64,000 nucleotides of DNA from Berkiella_A sp963976875 (GTDB lineage Bacteria; Pseudomonadota; Gammaproteobacteria; Berkiellales; Berkiellaceae), in assembly GCA_963976875.1 (NCBI GenBank), contig CAXBML010000008.1, positions 1-64,000 on the forward strand, in the 5' to 3' direction. Below, piece after piece: positions 27,355 to 35,501 of the stretch (positions within the stretch are counted from its first letter, which is position 1; every line of letters starts with the position of its first letter). The translations under genes were made by a program, and so were the position numbers. The notes beneath the pieces are model-generated. The model made no database searches, had not been told where the DNA came from, and saw only the letters and a list, made by a program, of their open reading frames with translations.

Positions 27355-28326
27355 ATGCAGATAGTGATTAAGAATTCAATTTTAAAAATATTACCGGTTA
27401 TTGATGCTATTCTAAGTCCGTTCATGTGGTTGTCTGGTTGGGCTTTGTTTGTCATTAGACGAATTGGATTACATCGCTTTCCGCTGATTCAGAGCATATT
27501 TAAAAAAATTGGTATACTGCCCATACGAAATCATTATTACGAAGCACTTTGCTACCCTGAGCAGCTACGCCATGATTTAAATAAGGTTCGAAATCTGCCC
27601 GGTATCGATCTGAACGAGACTGAGCAGCTAGCTTTATTAGGCGCCTTTCAATACCAAGAAGAATTAAAGCAATACCCACTTAAGTCGGACGGGGTCAAAC
27701 CCTTTTTTTATCAAAATAATTTTTTTGAAGCGGGTGATGCTGAGATTTATTATAATATGATTAGGCATTATAAGCCTGGAAAAATTATAGAAATTGGCAG
27801 TGGGTTTTCTACATTTATGGCAGTAGACGCCATTTCAAAAAACAAGCAAGATAATCCAAGCTACAATGGAAAAATTACCTGTATTGAACCATTTGAACAC
27901 CCTGAACTAGAGCAGTTTGATATCTCGGTTGTTCGAAAGCAAGTGGAAACACTAGAGCCTGAATATTTTGATATTTTAGAATCGGGTGATGTTTTATTTA
28001 TCGATTCTTCTCATGTGATTAGGCCACAAGGTGATGTTCTGTATGAGATATTAGAAGTCTTAGGTAGGCTGAAATCTGGGGTGATTGTGCATATTCATGA
28101 TATTTTTACTCCAAGAGATTATCGCTTTGGGACTTTATTTGAAGCGCAATATTTTTGGAATGAACAGTACATGTTAGAAGCATTCTTAAGTTATAACACA
28201 CAGTATAAATTATTATGTGCGGTTAACCACCTGCACAAAACCTACCCAGAAGCGTTGAAGCAAGCTTGTCCAAATTTAGCTCACTATGATTCCGATCCTT
28301 GTTCTTTTTGGATACAAAAAATTTAA
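27355..28326 (+). CDS. SAM-dependent methyltransferase-like protein (class I)
   Basis: A 323-aa protein. The central domain shows motif I, IIEIGSGFSTFMA, near residue 143, and the acidic segments DVLFIDSSHV and VIVHIHDIFTPRDY usual in the methyltransferase_24/CmcI-like group. The N-terminal ~45 residues contain a hydrophobic stretch (ILSPFMWLSGWALFVI), which may anchor it to the membrane. The substrate is unknown. It stands alone and is followed by a strong hairpin. Confidence 0.75.
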   Translation: MQIVIKNSILKILPVIDAILSPFMWLSGWALFVIRRIGLHRFPLIQSIFKKIGILPIRNHYYEALCYPEQLRHDLNKVRNLPGIDLNETEQLALLGAFQYQEELKQYPLKSDGVKPFFYQNNFFEAGDAEIYYNMIRHYKPGKIIEIGSGFSTFMAVDAISKNKQDNPSYNGKITCIEPFEHPELEQFDISVVRKQVETLEPEYFDILESGDVLFIDSSHVIRPQGDVLYEILEVLGRLKSGVIVHIHDIFTPRDYRFGTLFEAQYFWNEQYMLEAFLSYNTQYKLLCAVNHLHKTYPEALKQACPNLAHYDSDPCSFWIQKI

Positions 28327-28336
28327 AAGAGATGTT

Positions 28337-28371
28337 AAAGCATGTTAGTTCACATTAAACTAACATGCTTT
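28337..28371. terminator. Perfect 14-bp hairpin, bidirectional terminator
   Basis: AAAGCATGTTAGTT (28337-28350) pairs exactly with AACTAACATGCTTT (28358-28371) around the 7-nt loop CACATTA. It starts 11 nt after the methyltransferase stop. A/T runs on both flanks suit termination in either direction. Confidence 0.75.
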
Positions 28372-28410
28372 ATACGACTAATATTAATTTTTACAACATG
28401 GCTTTAAAAT

Positions 28411-29232
28411 ATGAAAAAACTTGGTACCTTATCGAAGATGGTTGTTTCTCATGAGGCGCCCGTTTCTTATCAGTTGCCGCTAGGTGAGTTTTTGATACCT
28501 TTAGATAAATATATTGGCAAAGATTTGGCGTTGGAGTTTACCGGCGAAATCAACTGTGTGGCTTGCGGGCGGGATATTAAAAAAAGCTATCAACAAGGAT
28601 ATTGTTATCCTTGTACAAAAAAATTAGCGCAATGCGACATGTGTATTTTAAAGCCTGAGCAATGCCATTATCATCTGGGCACTTGTCGTGAGCCTGAGTG
28701 GGGAGATACCCATTGTATGATTCAGCATGTTGTTTATTTGTCGAATACCTCGGGGATTAAGGTGGGTATTACGCGCGGAACGCAAGTACCCACTCGTTGG
28801 ATTGACCAAGGGGCTATAGCGGCAATACCCGTGTTTGCTGTCTCCACTCGTAGAATATCAGGACTGATAGAGTCTTCCCTTAAATCCAATATATCAGATA
28901 GAACCAACTGGCGGAATATGTTAAAAAATATTGTGCCAGAAATAGACTTAATAGCAGAAAAGCATAAACTTATAGATCAAAATCAAGGCTTGATAGCTGA
29001 TATTATTGCAGAATTCGGTCCTGGTTCGGCTGTTGCGATCCACCAAGACAAAGTATATGAGTTTGAATATCCGGTTTTACAATATCCTGAGAAAGTGAAT
29101 TCATTGTCTTTTGATAAAACAGCTCTCGTTGAAGGTAAATTAGAGGGGATTAAAGGGCAGTATTTAATTTTCTCACATGGGGTGATTAATATGAGAAAAT
29201 TTGGTGGTTATAGGGTGGCGTTGAATACTTAA
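28411..29232 (+). CDS. DUF2797 family protein
   Basis: A 273-aa cytosolic protein of the DUF2797 family. The cysteine clusters CVACGRDIKKS, CYPCTKKLAQCDMC and a following CHYHLGTC look like zinc sites. The later VYLSNTSGIKVGITRGTQVPTRW resembles a GIY-YIG-like core, although the catalytic residues of nucleases are not clearly kept. Function is unknown. The gene stands between a strong hairpin and 205 bp of non-coding DNA in which I see nothing. Confidence 0.8.
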   Translation: MKKLGTLSKMVVSHEAPVSYQLPLGEFLIPLDKYIGKDLALEFTGEINCVACGRDIKKSYQQGYCYPCTKKLAQCDMCILKPEQCHYHLGTCREPEWGDTHCMIQHVVYLSNTSGIKVGITRGTQVPTRWIDQGAIAAIPVFAVSTRRISGLIESSLKSNISDRTNWRNMLKNIVPEIDLIAEKHKLIDQNQGLIADIIAEFGPGSAVAIHQDKVYEFEYPVLQYPEKVNSLSFDKTALVEGKLEGIKGQYLIFSHGVINMRKFGGYRVALNT

Positions 29233-29437
29233 AGTGTATCTTGGTTTTTTTTCTAATTTTTTGGTAAAGGCAAATATTGCACATGAATATAGACAGTTAC
29301 TAGCAAGCGCATTCATGACATATAAATAGTATGTTTAGTGGTAAGTCAGTGGTTAATTTAAAGTGCTAATTGCTATCAATCAAAATCACTGTAATGTTTG
29401 AGTAAATAAATTTATATCCAAGACATGGCGTGAAGGG

Positions 29438-30310
29438 CTACTCATTTGCATGTTCAACAAGTGAATTGATTCTTAAGCCTTTCTCTGAGGCTAAGTTACT
29501 ATCATGAGTAATAAGCAGGTTAACTATTAAATTTTGGCTAAATTTTTCTGATGCACCTAGGTATTCCTTTCGAATTGGAAACTGTACTAGCCAAGCATAC
29601 TGTCCAACTGAGGACATGCCTTCTTTTATGATTACAGGCTTCCCGGTTAGGACTGCGGTGACAACTAATTCTTTTTTCTTCACCACTTCGAGGCTTCTAG
29701 AGCTCTCCAGATGTTTTAAGAATTGGGTATATCCATCTTTTGTGAAGTATTGTTCCGCATTTTTTAGTGATTTTTGGTAATTGACAAAGTCGTATGCCAA
29801 TGCGGCAATACTGGCTTTCGGCGCCCATTTTAATACTTCACTATTTTTTGGTTGATTGAGTGCTGCTGGTGTTGCATCAGATTTGGGTATAAAAACGATT
29901 GATGAAGGTTGAGCTTTATAGTAGTAGTAATAATATCCAGTAAAACTAGAACATATGATGATCAATAATAACGCAAACATCGTTTTGCTGTTAGAAGATT
30001 TCCGAGAGACTGCAATAGGATCTGCGTTAATTGTCTTTGTCTTTGACGTATGGCTATGTGTAGATTTAAACCTTGCCCGAAAGTCATCGATAGAAATGCC
30101 GCGCAATTGTAATATGCCAAAGAATGCCCAGATTGACACAAGAATTATAAAAGTCCATAAACGAATATGAATCAAAAATAACATTAAGGGTAGCAGCAAA
30201 TATATGTCTATCTTAAACTGCTTTTTAAATGCTTTGAAAAAATTCTCACTGGAATCTTGTGCATTCTCATCCTGACTATTTTGACTGTCTCCTAAAGGCT
30301 CTTTATTCAT
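29438..30310 (-). CDS. IcmL/DotI-like membrane protein
   Basis: A 290-aa protein. The C-terminal ~150 residues match the periplasmic domain of IcmL/DotI, part of the Dot/Icm type IVB core: VLKWAPKASIAALAYDFVNYQ, YFTKDGYTQFLKHLESS, VVTAVLTGKPVIIKEG and SQNLIVNLLITHDS. Ordinary DotI is about 210 aa with one N-terminal helix. Here the N-terminal half carries two hydrophobic helices (about 34-70) and a third (about 109-128) ending in an unusual run of six Tyr. The start has GGGG 6 nt upstream. No other icm/dot gene is in the window, so this is an orphan paralogue and not the core operon copy. Confidence 0.8.
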   Translation of the reverse strand: MNKEPLGDSQNSQDENAQDSSENFFKAFKKQFKIDIYLLLPLMLFLIHIRLWTFIILVSIWAFFGILQLRGISIDDFRARFKSTHSHTSKTKTINADPIAVSRKSSNSKTMFALLLIIICSSFTGYYYYYYKAQPSSIVFIPKSDATPAALNQPKNSEVLKWAPKASIAALAYDFVNYQKSLKNAEQYFTKDGYTQFLKHLESSRSLEVVKKKELVVTAVLTGKPVIIKEGMSSVGQYAWLVQFPIRKEYLGASEKFSQNLIVNLLITHDSNLASEKGLRINSLVEHANE

Positions 30311-30755
30311 TGTTGCCCCTTTGTATCGAAGTGCGAACTGGCTTAAAAATTCTAGTTTTTCATAATTTATCAGACAGATTCAATTTTTATCTCAAGACGA
30401 GTAAAAGCAATTAATATATTGTTATAAAACAAGATTGCTTCTTTAATGCTAGTACCCATCATCTCTTATAAATATTGGGAGCGCACCTTCAAAGTTAAGT
30501 GTATTGCCGGCTAAGTCAATCTCACCGATATAATTTGTTCACGAAGGACCTATTTTATAAGGATCAACTCACATAATATCTCCACAGTTTGTAGAGTATC
30601 ATTTAACATCTAGCTATAAAACGATCGTGATAGGTCATAAGGTGTTGCAAGCTATTTTAGCTGTATTCTATCTATGTGAAATGTGGGGCCTGAGTAGACA
30701 ACTGTTTACTCAGGCTATACCCATTGTTAGAAGTAAGGAGAGGGGTAAATAACGT
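30311..30755. other. Intergenic region between the IcmL-like and symporter genes
   Basis: No gene is supported. On the minus strand around 30445-30530 the short frame NYIGEIDLAGNTLNFEGAL reads like protein but is bounded by stops on both sides; it may be a relic of a lost gene. A strong hairpin (30688-30715) lies near the symporter stop. Confidence 0.4.
30688..30715. terminator. Hairpin downstream of the symporter gene
   Basis: GCCTGAGTAGAC pairs with GTTTACTCAGGC around AACT, a 12-bp stem with one G-T pair. It lies about 40 nt after the minus-strand symporter stop but has no T-run, so it may be a transcript-end stabiliser and not a true intrinsic terminator. Confidence 0.5.
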
Positions 30756-32093
30756 TTATTTTTCTGCTAAAACCTTTTTCCAAACAGGTTGGTTTGTTAA
30801 GCGAATCACATGTTTGGCTAATAAAACCAAGCCGATTACATTAATCAGGAGCATCAGGTTCATTAACAAGTCTGCAACAGTCCAGATAAGGTTTACTTTT
30901 AAAAATGCGCCAACAGGGATGAGTAGTATAAATAACAGTTGTAAGGGTTTTACTAGTTTGGTGGAGGATAAAAACTCGATGGCTTTGCCGGCACAAAAAG
31001 ACCAAGTTAGAATAGTGGTAAAAGCAAAGAAAAAGAGTGTGATGGTAACGATATGGCCCGCCCCATCAAAATGAAATCCTCGCTTAAAGGCTTCTATACA
31101 AACGTTGGTACTTTCTAAGCCTTGTATATTCCAAGTATCGGTCATAATTAAAACCAAGCCTGTTAATGTGCAGACTATCATCACGATGAATGGAGATAAG
31201 GTGCTAATCAAGCCTTGAGTCAACGCGGTGTTAATACGGGGAGTATGACTTTCAACTGAAGCATGGATCATCGGCGCTAAGCCTACGCCACAGTCCGTCG
31301 CAAATAAGCCTCTGTCGAAGCCTGATGCAATGCCTTGTAGAACCGTATAACCGATGACACCCGAGGCCATGGGTAATGGCTGAAAAGCAGATGTGACAAT
31401 AAGGTGTAGGGCGGGTAAAATTTTGCTGAGATTGAGTGCAACAATAATTAAACAGGCGAGTAAATAAAAAACTGCCATGACGGGTACAACGCGAGAAACA
31501 ACTGCAGAGAACCGATGCAAGCCCCCCAATATAACGCCACCCACTAATATTGCCATTACCACGCCAATGAGTCCCGGTGGGATGCCTGCCTCAACTAAAG
31601 GCAATGCAATAGAATTCATTTGCACTAAATTACCCACTGTAAAAGCAGTTAATATAGTGACAACAGAAAATAGCTGAGCTGTTTTTTTTAGTTTCAGGGC
31701 TTTATATAAATAGTACATTGGGCCGCCGACATTTTCACCGGCCTCGTCTTTTCGTCTATACAGCACGCCTAAGGTGCAACCAATGAATCTTAGAATTGAG
31801 CCCAGAATTGCCATAATCCACATCCAGAATATAGCCCCTGGTCCGCCCATGCTAAGAGCAACTGCTATTCCGGCAATATTACCTGTGCCTAAGTTTCCAC
31901 CTAGTACAGCGGACATGGCACTGAAGGAGGAGGCGTCTCCCTCCAATTTTCTATCAGAGGTAAAAAGATTCCAGGCCCTTGGTATGTGAGTCAGTTGTAA
32001 AAATTTAAACCGCACTGAGAAGTAGAAACCAACAATCGTCACAATAGGGATAAAAAAGTACAAGGAAAGGGTTGTTTTTATTATTTCTAGCAT
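30756..32093 (-). CDS. Alanine/glycine:cation symporter (AGCS family)
   Basis: A 445-aa inner-membrane transporter with about 10-11 hydrophobic helices. The family signatures are clear: GGNLGTGNIAGIAVALSMGG with FWMW shortly after, and FDRGLFATDCGVGLAPMIHA later. AGCS members import alanine or glycine with Na+ or H+. The gene stands alone and is followed by a hairpin. It fits the amino-acid-based diet suggested by putP/putA and sdaA. Confidence 0.92.
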   Translation of the reverse strand: MLEIIKTTLSLYFFIPIVTIVGFYFSVRFKFLQLTHIPRAWNLFTSDRKLEGDASSFSAMSAVLGGNLGTGNIAGIAVALSMGGPGAIFWMWIMAILGSILRFIGCTLGVLYRRKDEAGENVGGPMYYLYKALKLKKTAQLFSVVTILTAFTVGNLVQMNSIALPLVEAGIPPGLIGVVMAILVGGVILGGLHRFSAVVSRVVPVMAVFYLLACLIIVALNLSKILPALHLIVTSAFQPLPMASGVIGYTVLQGIASGFDRGLFATDCGVGLAPMIHASVESHTPRINTALTQGLISTLSPFIVMIVCTLTGLVLIMTDTWNIQGLESTNVCIEAFKRGFHFDGAGHIVTITLFFFAFTTILTWSFCAGKAIEFLSSTKLVKPLQLLFILLIPVGAFLKVNLIWTVADLLMNLMLLINVIGLVLLAKHVIRLTNQPVWKKVLAEK

Positions 32094-32195
32094 ACACCAG
32101 CAACGTTTAAGCTATACGGTTAATTATTCTACTAAGTGCTATTCCAGCCGTCAATTTATATTGTAGGCTTTCTGAATAACAAAGAAGTTCTAAAA

Positions 32196-32261
32196 TTTTA
32201 GTTAACCATGCTAACAGTGCTAACAGGACACACCTATTAGGTTTTAGTTAACCATACTAAT
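32196..32261. repeat. Pair of 20-bp direct repeats with palindromic core
   Basis: TTTTAGTTAACCATGCTAAC (32196-32215) recurs as TTTTAGTTAACCATACTAAT (32242-32261), 18 of 20 bases identical, 46 bp centre to centre. The GTTAAC core is self-complementary. The spacing is close to four and a half helical turns. It may be an operator pair or an eroded element end. Confidence 0.55.
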
Positions 32262-32274
32262 TGGGCTGTCTACT

Positions 32275-32295
32275 TTCCGCGGCTTGACCGCGGAA
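32275..32295. repeat. REP-like palindrome
   Basis: TTCCGCGG-CTTGA-CCGCGGAA forms a perfect 8-bp stem. It resembles the dispersed GC-rich palindromes found between genes in many gammaproteobacteria and is sharply GC-rich against its AT-rich surroundings. Confidence 0.55.
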
Positions 32296-32452
32296 TCCAA
32301 TCATAATAGTTGCCTCTAGATTCTAATATTAAGCTACGGAACATAGAGAATGGGTTGGTTATACCAGAAAAGCTGGCTTTACTTAATTGCAGGAGCAACC
32401 CGAACTAACCTGCAATACCAAACAGTTGAGAATGAAATAAAAGGATAGAATG

Positions 32453-33214
32453 CTATGATTTACAAGCACGAATCAAATACGACATTTGTTGATGAGACTC
32501 AATGGACAGTTGTAATTTATGGTTTGAATTGATTAATTCTTGTCTAAGCTCATTATTAATTATACTTTTAAATTGTGTTTTATGTTCTTTTGATTGTAAC
32601 TTCGTATCTAATAACTTCACATATTCTAAATACTCATCACTATTGTCTTGAAAGCTTATGTTAGTAAAGCCAGCTTGGGTTAAAATTTTTTGATACGAAT
32701 TCGTTGTTTCTTTGTAAGAAGCATCACCCATGGGTAATATCTCATATTTAGGCCCTTGGGACTCAGGGACAAGCCAATCAATTAAACAAAGGTAACCACG
32801 GGGTTTGAGTAGTCGATAAAGTTCAGCTAATAGTATTGGCTTATTGCTGATATTCGTTAAAACCCCTTTACTATAAATCACATCATATTGTTCAGAAGGT
32901 AGAGGGGTTGTGCCATCTGGGTTATATATTACAAAATTTACTCGGTCTTTGATGTCGTCTGAAGCTTGTTGTAGGGCATGCTCTGCCATCCAGGGACGTA
33001 TTTCTAAGCCGGTTACGCCAGCATTATATCTTTGGGCAATATAATGTGCCATGCCACCAATACCCGAGCCGACATCGAGTAATTTTTTATCCGTGATATC
33101 TAAATTTTTAAGCATATTATCAACAGCAGGGTAGCCACCAAGTGATATGAGGCCACGCCCATAAATGGCTTCAAATATTGGGATATTTTTGGGTTGGTAG
33201 ATTTCGTCTGGCAT
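32453..33214 (-). CDS. SAM-dependent methyltransferase
   Basis: A 253-aa class I methyltransferase. Motif I, LLDVGSGIGGMA, lies near residues 43-55; ITGLEI-type motif II and the DVIYSKGVLTNI post-motif follow. The overall form resembles phosphoethanolamine or ubiquinone-type small-molecule methyltransferases. I place the start at ATG 33214, which has AAAGG about 8 nt upstream; the frame extends to 33274 without a better site. The substrate is unknown. Confidence 0.75.
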   Translation of the reverse strand: MPDEIYQPKNIPIFEAIYGRGLISLGGYPAVDNMLKNLDITDKKLLDVGSGIGGMAHYIAQRYNAGVTGLEIRPWMAEHALQQASDDIKDRVNFVIYNPDGTTPLPSEQYDVIYSKGVLTNISNKPILLAELYRLLKPRGYLCLIDWLVPESQGPKYEILPMGDASYKETTNSYQKILTQAGFTNISFQDNSDEYLEYVKLLDTKLQSKEHKTQFKSIINNELRQELINSNHKLQLSIESHQQMSYLIRACKS

Positions 33215-33348
33215 CGATGAGACCTTTAATAGGGGGGATTTGAAAATTCTATAGTTTTTATATTTGCATAGCAAAAGACATTACTTCGCTGTCTGGAAAA
33301 GTAATCTAACCTACTTGTTCGATGAACGGTCTTGAACTGTTATGTTTT

Positions 33349-33378
33349 TTGTGCGAGCATTCACTCACAAAGTATAAA
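33349..33378 (+). promoter_or_regulatory. Putative promoter of the double-glycine peptide gene
   Basis: TTGTGC (33349-33354) and TATAAA (33373-33378) are 18 bp apart. Transcription would begin about 20 nt before the ATG, which leaves room for the GGAG ribosome site at 33392-33395. Confidence 0.45.
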
Positions 33379-33404
33379 TTAATATCAATCTGGAGAATGG
33401 CGTT

Positions 33405-33713
33405 ATGAAAGAATTGAATCAATTTGAATTGGAAATTGTTTCTGGTGGTGTGGATGCTAAAGCGGTACTTGGAGCAGGCGGGGTCGCTTCTGGCGCTGTT
33501 ATTGGTGGTTATTATGGTGCCGCTATTACTGGACCAATAGCCTTATACGGTGCTGTAATGGCGATTACAAATAACGGAATTCTATGGGAAGCGGTAGGGC
33601 TTTGTGCCGCTGGATTTGTTGGGGGTGTTTCGGCTGGTGCTGCAGTTGGGGCTGTTGCAATGGGGGTTAGTGGTTTAGCTCTAGGCTCTGTTGTTGATGC
33701 GACGATGCGTTAA
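33405..33713 (+). CDS. Class II bacteriocin-like peptide with double-glycine leader
   Basis: A 102-aa precursor. Residues 1-15 (MKELNQFELEIVSGG) fit the double-glycine leader consensus (LxxxELxxIxGG), which is cut after the GG by C39-peptidase ABC exporters. The mature part of about 87 residues is very rich in Gly, Ala and Val, with GxxxG-like spacings (GAGGVASGAVIGG, GFVGGVSAGAAVG) and no Cys pair. This points to a membrane-active class II bacteriocin or microcin. A GGAG site lies 9 nt before the ATG. No ABC exporter, immunity protein or second peptide is found nearby. The TolC-family gene downstream belongs to a metal efflux operon. Target and exporter are unknown. Confidence 0.72.
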   Translation: MKELNQFELEIVSGGVDAKAVLGAGGVASGAVIGGYYGAAITGPIALYGAVMAITNNGILWEAVGLCAAGFVGGVSAGAAVGAVAMGVSGLALGSVVDATMR

Positions 33714-33818
33714 GATTACCTTAGGCATAGTTTAGTTACATAGCATTGATGATTGAATCTACAAAAGCGATCCAAGTCAGTGTTATCTACTTTAAAGCCC
33801 TAGGTTAAACATGCTTAG

Positions 33819-34091
33819 TCAGTTTATATTAGGGCGTCTTGACAATTGGCTGCTTCGCGGAACGTTAGTTGGTTTTACAAGAAATAACTGGCGTTGCAAG
33901 ATTGCCAGAGCGGCACTGATGCTTGGTGTCAGGATACTCTCTTTTGTTGAGTAAAATTGTCCCAAAGCCCATCGTAGTGTCATCAATTGAATCCAAGCTT
34001 TGTACTCCCGTGCAAAACTTTGGAATACAGCTAATGGTAAGGACAAATAAAACGAATGAATGGTTTGTGAGAAGCGATTCCAATTAGTCAT
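33819..34091 (-). CDS. Hypothetical short protein, uncertain
   Basis: A 90-residue open frame beginning MTNWNRFSQTIHSFYLSL and containing VFQSFAREYKAWIQLM and LRWALGQFYSTKE. The composition is protein-like, with regular aromatic and Leu spacing, and it may be the remnant of a larger gene. I do not recognise it, and its ribosome site is weak. Other overlapping frames in 33714-34214 have no better support, and I see nothing else in that gap. Confidence 0.3.
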   Translation of the reverse strand: MTNWNRFSQTIHSFYLSLPLAVFQSFAREYKAWIQLMTLRWALGQFYSTKESILTPSISAALAILQRQLFLVKPTNVPRSSQLSRRPNIN

Positions 34092-34214
34092 GAATGTTAT
34101 GTGGTTGTGGTAGCAATATATCCATTTAATAAAATTTGATTGTGGTAGAGTAAATAGTAGGACATAAAGCATAAAATGTTACACGTATAACAAACACCTG
34201 AAATAGAAAGCAAG

Positions 34215-35501
34215 ATGAAAAAAAAAACAATCGTATTATTGATCTGTGCACTATTAATAACAGTTTCCAGGCAAGGCATTGCACAAGAAGAGCAAGCGTT
34301 ATTGTTTCCAGCCTTTCAAATTGCGTTAGAAAACAATCCAAATGTTAAAGCTGCCTTAGCATCAATTAAATCAGCCAAAGGAAAATCCACCCAAGCTGGG
34401 CTAAGGCCAAACCCCAAGGCTTTTATTGAGATGGAAAATTTTGGTGGAAATGAAAGCTTGTCAGGATTTGATAGTGCTGAAATAACATTTGGTATAGAGC
34501 AAGAAATCGAAATAGCAGGGAAACGCACTTATCGTCAAGAGATAGCCAAGTATGGATCAGCAATTGCACAACAAGAAGCTTTTTCAAGCATTCTGTTAAT
34601 TTTGGCCCATGTGCATCAGTCGTATGTACATTTTGTCATTGCTCAAGAACGATTGAGTCTTGCCCAAAAGCGTATGGCACTTTCAGAACAAACACACGAG
34701 GCCGTCAAAAGTCGTGTTAGTGCTGCAGCGGCATCTAAGATTCAGCACACAAAAGTGGATATTGAGCAAAAAATTGCAGCCATCGATAAAAATAAAGCAA
34801 TAGAAAATCTGACATCAGCAAAGTCACAGCTTGAAAAAGTTTTATCGACTCATTCTGATTCAATCACTTTTAGCCGAGAGATTTTATCCGTGCCATTTTT
34901 GCTGCCAAGTAAAGATGAGCTAATAGCAGCCCTTAATTCTTTGCCGCAATTAGAAATCATAAGATTAAAAAAGCTGCAAGCAAAGAGTAATATTAATTTA
35001 GCAAATGCTCATCGTATTACAAACCCAACAATAGGTGGCGGTGTCCGTCATTTTAAAGAGTCAAGTAGCAATGCTTTTGTTGCAAACTTTTCTATACCTA
35101 TTCCCATTTTTAATCGCAATCAAGGCAATATTGTGCATGCTCAGGCTGAATATTTAAAAGTGTCAAGTGAGGTTGAATCAGAATATTTAATTTTAAAAGA
35201 AATGGCAGAAAAAATTTATGGGCAATTGATATCGAACTCTTCAGAGGTAAGGGCGTATCGTGACAGTATTATTCCTAGTGCGGAGAAAGCTTATCATCAA
35301 GCAACGCAAGGATATCATTCAGGTCGTTTCTCATTTTTAGAGTTAATAGATTCTCAGCGAACGCTTTATAAAATTCAAGAAGCTTATCTGAATAGCCTGC
35401 TAAAATTCCATGAGGCAAAAGCGCAGGTTGACTTTATTTTAGGCGTTAATAAAGATCTAGTTCAAGATATCGTTTCGACAAATCACTTGGGACAAAGATG
35501 A
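34215..35501 (+). CDS. TolC-family outer-membrane channel of a metal efflux system (CzcC-like)
   Basis: A 428-aa protein with a signal peptide (KKKTIVLLICALLITVS to IAQEEQ) and the long helical-hairpin pattern of outer-membrane efflux proteins (two TolC repeats, e.g. LRPNPKAFIEMENFGG early and RFSFLELIDSQRTLYK late). It forms the exit duct of the RND pump encoded by the next two genes. Its stop overlaps the start of the adaptor gene (ATGA), so the three are translated together. The ribosome site AGAAAGCAAG is moderate. Confidence 0.88.
   Translation: MKKKTIVLLICALLITVSRQGIAQEEQALLFPAFQIALENNPNVKAALASIKSAKGKSTQAGLRPNPKAFIEMENFGGNESLSGFDSAEITFGIEQEIEIAGKRTYRQEIAKYGSAIAQQEAFSSILLILAHVHQSYVHFVIAQERLSLAQKRMALSEQTHEAVKSRVSAAAASKIQHTKVDIEQKIAAIDKNKAIENLTSAKSQLEKVLSTHSDSITFSREILSVPFLLPSKDELIAALNSLPQLEIIRLKKLQAKSNINLANAHRITNPTIGGGVRHFKESSSNAFVANFSIPIPIFNRNQGNIVHAQAEYLKVSSEVESEYLILKEMAEKIYGQLISNSSEVRAYRDSIIPSAEKAYHQATQGYHSGRFSFLELIDSQRTLYKIQEAYLNSLLKFHEAKAQVDFILGVNKDLVQDIVSTNHLGQR

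Larger units (their letters stand above)
32094..32452. other. Intergenic region rich in repeats
   Basis: No gene is supported. It holds a 20-bp direct repeat around GTTAACCAT, a 9-bp tandem repeat TGCTAACAG (32209-32226) and a REP-like palindrome (32275-32295). The promoter of the symporter gene should lie at the left end. Confidence 0.5.

Noticed and set aside
30445..30585. Protein-like fragment on the minus strand (NYIGEIDLAGNTLNFEGAL)
   Set aside because: Bounded by stops on both sides and too short to assign; could be chance in AT-rich DNA.
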